Assembly (NCBI GenBank): GCA_937989665.1
Contig: CALKRN010000008.1
Coordinates: 18,028 to 82,027 of the forward strand
DNA length: 64,000 nt
Source of the DNA: an uncultured Desulfomicrobiaceae bacterium
Lineage (GTDB): Bacteria; Desulfobacterota; Desulfovibrionia; Desulfovibrionales; Desulfomicrobiaceae
Reading direction: 5' to 3'
Numbering within the stretch: position 1 is the first letter of the stretch; every line of letters starts with the position of its first letter. Positions 62,769 to 64,000 of the stretch are shown here, piece by piece. Position numbers and translations under genes: made by a program. A model generated the notes under the pieces. The model was not told where the DNA came from. It searched no databases and saw only the letters and a program-made list of their open reading frames with translations.

Positions 62769-63767
62769 ATGCTCGAGAAAATCCGCCACCATCTCCCTCC
62801 CCTCCCGCAAGCCACCCTCTTGCTGGTCAGCTTTGCCGCTGCAGCTTTCCTTTCTCTTGAGGTATGGATGCAGGCAGTGCGCCACACTTCATTATGTTCC
62901 ACTACCAGTTGTGCTCTTGTAGGAGAGTACATTCGCTTCGGCGAGGGGAATCTCATTAAGCTGGGAGCTGCTTTTTTTTGGTCCCTTTGGTTACTCGCCT
63001 TTTTTGGTGGCCGCTACCCCAAGGCGTGGATTTGGGGCCTCTCCTGGCTCCTTTTGTCCGGGGCCCTGGCCTTTGACGGGACTCTCCTTGGCTTCCAGTT
63101 CGTGGCTCTCCGGGAATTTTGCCTCATTTGTGTCATTACCGGCGGGCTCCTCGGCCTGTCCCTCGCCGCCATGGCCTGGTCAAGACGCTGGGGGACAGCC
63201 CTCTTGCTTGGCCTTGCCGCATGGAGTGGTGGTTTTGCTGCCAGTGCTGTCATTGACTTTCAGGTGACACCGCCTGCCCTTCAGGACACTGCCTTCCTCT
63301 CTTGGGGAGACACAGCCAACCCCAAGGCCCACCGCCATGTCCTTTTCTTTAGCCTTCATTGCAGCCATTGCTCCAAGGTACTCACCAACCTTGCCATTAA
63401 CCAGGAACACCTCGGTGGAGCCTGGTATCTTGCCCCCCTCGACGGCAGCGAAGATGACTTCTACCGCCTTGCTGCCGCCCAACAGGCAAAAGCGGATAAC
63501 CCCTTCCTCGAAGTCCTCCGCCAAGAGTCCATCCAACAACCGCAAGCCGTCCCCGTGCCCGAATCCCTGCGCCAGACCGTGCGCACGGCCCGCTCCTACT
63601 TCAAGAGCAAGGGATTTGATGGAGTGCCGGTGCTTGTCGTCTGGGAAGGCCCTGGACGGGAGCTCATCCTGCGTGGTGAGAGTGCCATCTACCGCTACCT
63701 TCAGGACCAGGGCTGGCTCGTGCAGCGTTTTATGGCCAATCCCCCCGCCTATGGGAGCGGGCAATGA
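62769..63767 (+). CDS. VKOR domain fused to a thioredoxin-like domain
   Basis: The 332-residue protein has a VKOR membrane domain with about five helices; the redox cysteines are C43/C48 (LCSTTSC) and the quinone-side pair C118/C121 (REFCLIC). A periplasmic C-terminal thioredoxin-like domain carries C198-SH-C201 (FFSLHCSHCSKVL). It would oxidise the thioredoxin-fold partner's cysteines and pass electrons to quinone, forming disulfides in secreted proteins. Such VKOR-thioredoxin fusions replace the DsbA-DsbB pair in some bacteria. Start is the ATG at 62769, 2 bases after the DUF486 stop. Confidence 0.88.
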   Translation: MLEKIRHHLPPLPQATLLLVSFAAAAFLSLEVWMQAVRHTSLCSTTSCALVGEYIRFGEGNLIKLGAAFFWSLWLLAFFGGRYPKAWIWGLSWLLLSGALAFDGTLLGFQFVALREFCLICVITGGLLGLSLAAMAWSRRWGTALLLGLAAWSGGFAASAVIDFQVTPPALQDTAFLSWGDTANPKAHRHVLFFSLHCSHCSKVLTNLAINQEHLGGAWYLAPLDGSEDDFYRLAAAQQAKADNPFLEVLRQESIQQPQAVPVPESLRQTVRTARSYFKSKGFDGVPVLVVWEGPGRELILRGESAIYRYLQDQGWLVQRFMANPPAYGSGQ

Positions 63768-63820
63768 TGCAGTCCTGTCCTCCTGGGGTGACAGTTTGCG
63801 AGTTAGTAAGGGGCAGCTAA
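63768..63820. other. Short gap before the phnM-like fragment
   Basis: No feature is seen. It has no in-frame start for the fragment downstream, which is preceded by a stop codon at 63818-63820. Confidence 0.4.
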
Positions 63821-64000
63821 CGGTGCGATGAACCGTATAACCGTATCCAAAGGGTCATCGATGCCGCTAAAGCGAGGAATATCCCTATTGCTTCCCACGA
63901 TGACGATTCCCCAGAAAAGATAGAGATACTGACAGGCCTCGGGGTGAGCATCTCGGAATTCCCTCTCGACCTAGCAAGGGCGCATGCCGCACGTAAGCGA
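63821..64000 (+). pseudogene. 5'-truncated phnM-like fragment (window edge)
   Basis: Sixty codons from 63821 to the window end read RIQRVIDAAKARNIPIASHD then DDSPEKIEILTGLG then VSISEFPLDLARAHA. The ASHDD motif and GVSISEFP are characteristic of PhnM, the alpha-D-ribose 1-methylphosphonate 5-triphosphate diphosphatase of C-P lyase. A stop codon precedes the frame, no ATG/GTG/TTG is in frame, and the preceding gene ends only 53 bases earlier, so the N-terminal ~240 residues with the first metal ligands are missing. It is probably a remnant; sequence beyond the edge is unseen. Confidence 0.5.

Noticed and set aside
1..64000. CRISPR array, rRNA operon, prophage or transposase
   Set aside because: No regularly spaced repeat array, rRNA sequence, integrase/transposase motif or terminal inverted repeats were seen; the few direct repeats occur in only two or three copies.

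Overview
The window looks like a chromosomal segment of a GC-rich, flagellated, Gram-negative anaerobe. The best guess is a member of the Desulfovibrionales (Desulfobacterota). This is an inference from gene content: a Desulfovibrio-type single-cluster ferredoxin, TrmFO and RNase J in a cell with clear outer-membrane systems (TolC, AsmA, RND efflux), a stand-alone AICAR transformylase, a HEAT-repeat/receiver protein, flagellar promoters of sigma-28 and sigma-54 type, and the rpsB-tsf-pyrH-frr-uppS-cdsA-dxr-rseP-tsaB run. No rRNA, CRISPR array, intact insertion sequence or prophage is visible. Most of the window is ordinary core genome with tight, often overlapping gene pairs.

Layout. 1-5.9 kb: 5' end of a motA gene (cut by the window edge), purine nucleoside phosphorylase coupled to a HEAT/receiver protein, and a cytosolic histidine kinase with its NtrC-type regulator. 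5.9-6.1 kb: tRNA-Pro and tRNA-Thr with promoter and terminator. 6.2-15.8 kb: AICAR transformylase, an RNB-domain nuclease, plsY, convergent trmFO with a zinc-ribbon mini-protein and a degenerate receiver/TPR protein, then divergent murB. 14.2-19.4 kb: complete type I secretion apparatus (ABC, HlyD, TolC) translationally abutted to uvsE. 19.5-23.8 kb: remnant of a DUF499-like ATPase, RNase J and an EF-G-like GTPase. 24.0-26.6 kb: ParB-like protein, spore-photoproduct-lyase-like radical SAM enzyme and an unknown protein. 26.7-29.4 kb: EmrAB-type efflux pair. 29.7-34.8 kb: two tRNA-Leu genes, ferredoxin, a reversed motB-motA pair, ribF and an AsmA protein.

35.0-42.5 kb is the translation/lipid/isoprenoid operon from rpsB to tsaB. 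42.5-48.0 kb is flagellar: fliC behind a near-consensus sigma-28 promoter, then fliD-fliS-asnB behind a candidate sigma-54 promoter. 48.1-50.0 kb: a SPASM radical SAM protein divergent from a DUF2237 gene. 50.0-54.5 kb: lipoprotein adaptor plus RND permease. 54.7-57.2 kb: universal stress protein coupled to a protein-kinase-like protein, divergent from a J-domain protein. 57.4-60.6 kb: a chemoreceptor and a sensor that stops inside its HAMP domain. 60.8-64.0 kb: alanine dehydrogenase, DUF486 membrane protein, a VKOR-thioredoxin fusion, and a 5'-truncated phnM fragment at the edge.

Nothing here is a clear-cut new defence or mobile system. The least explained parts are the ParB-like/photolyase-like/unknown cassette, the kinase-like/UspA/J-domain locus, the sensor without an output domain, and the two gene remnants at 19.5 and 63.8 kb.
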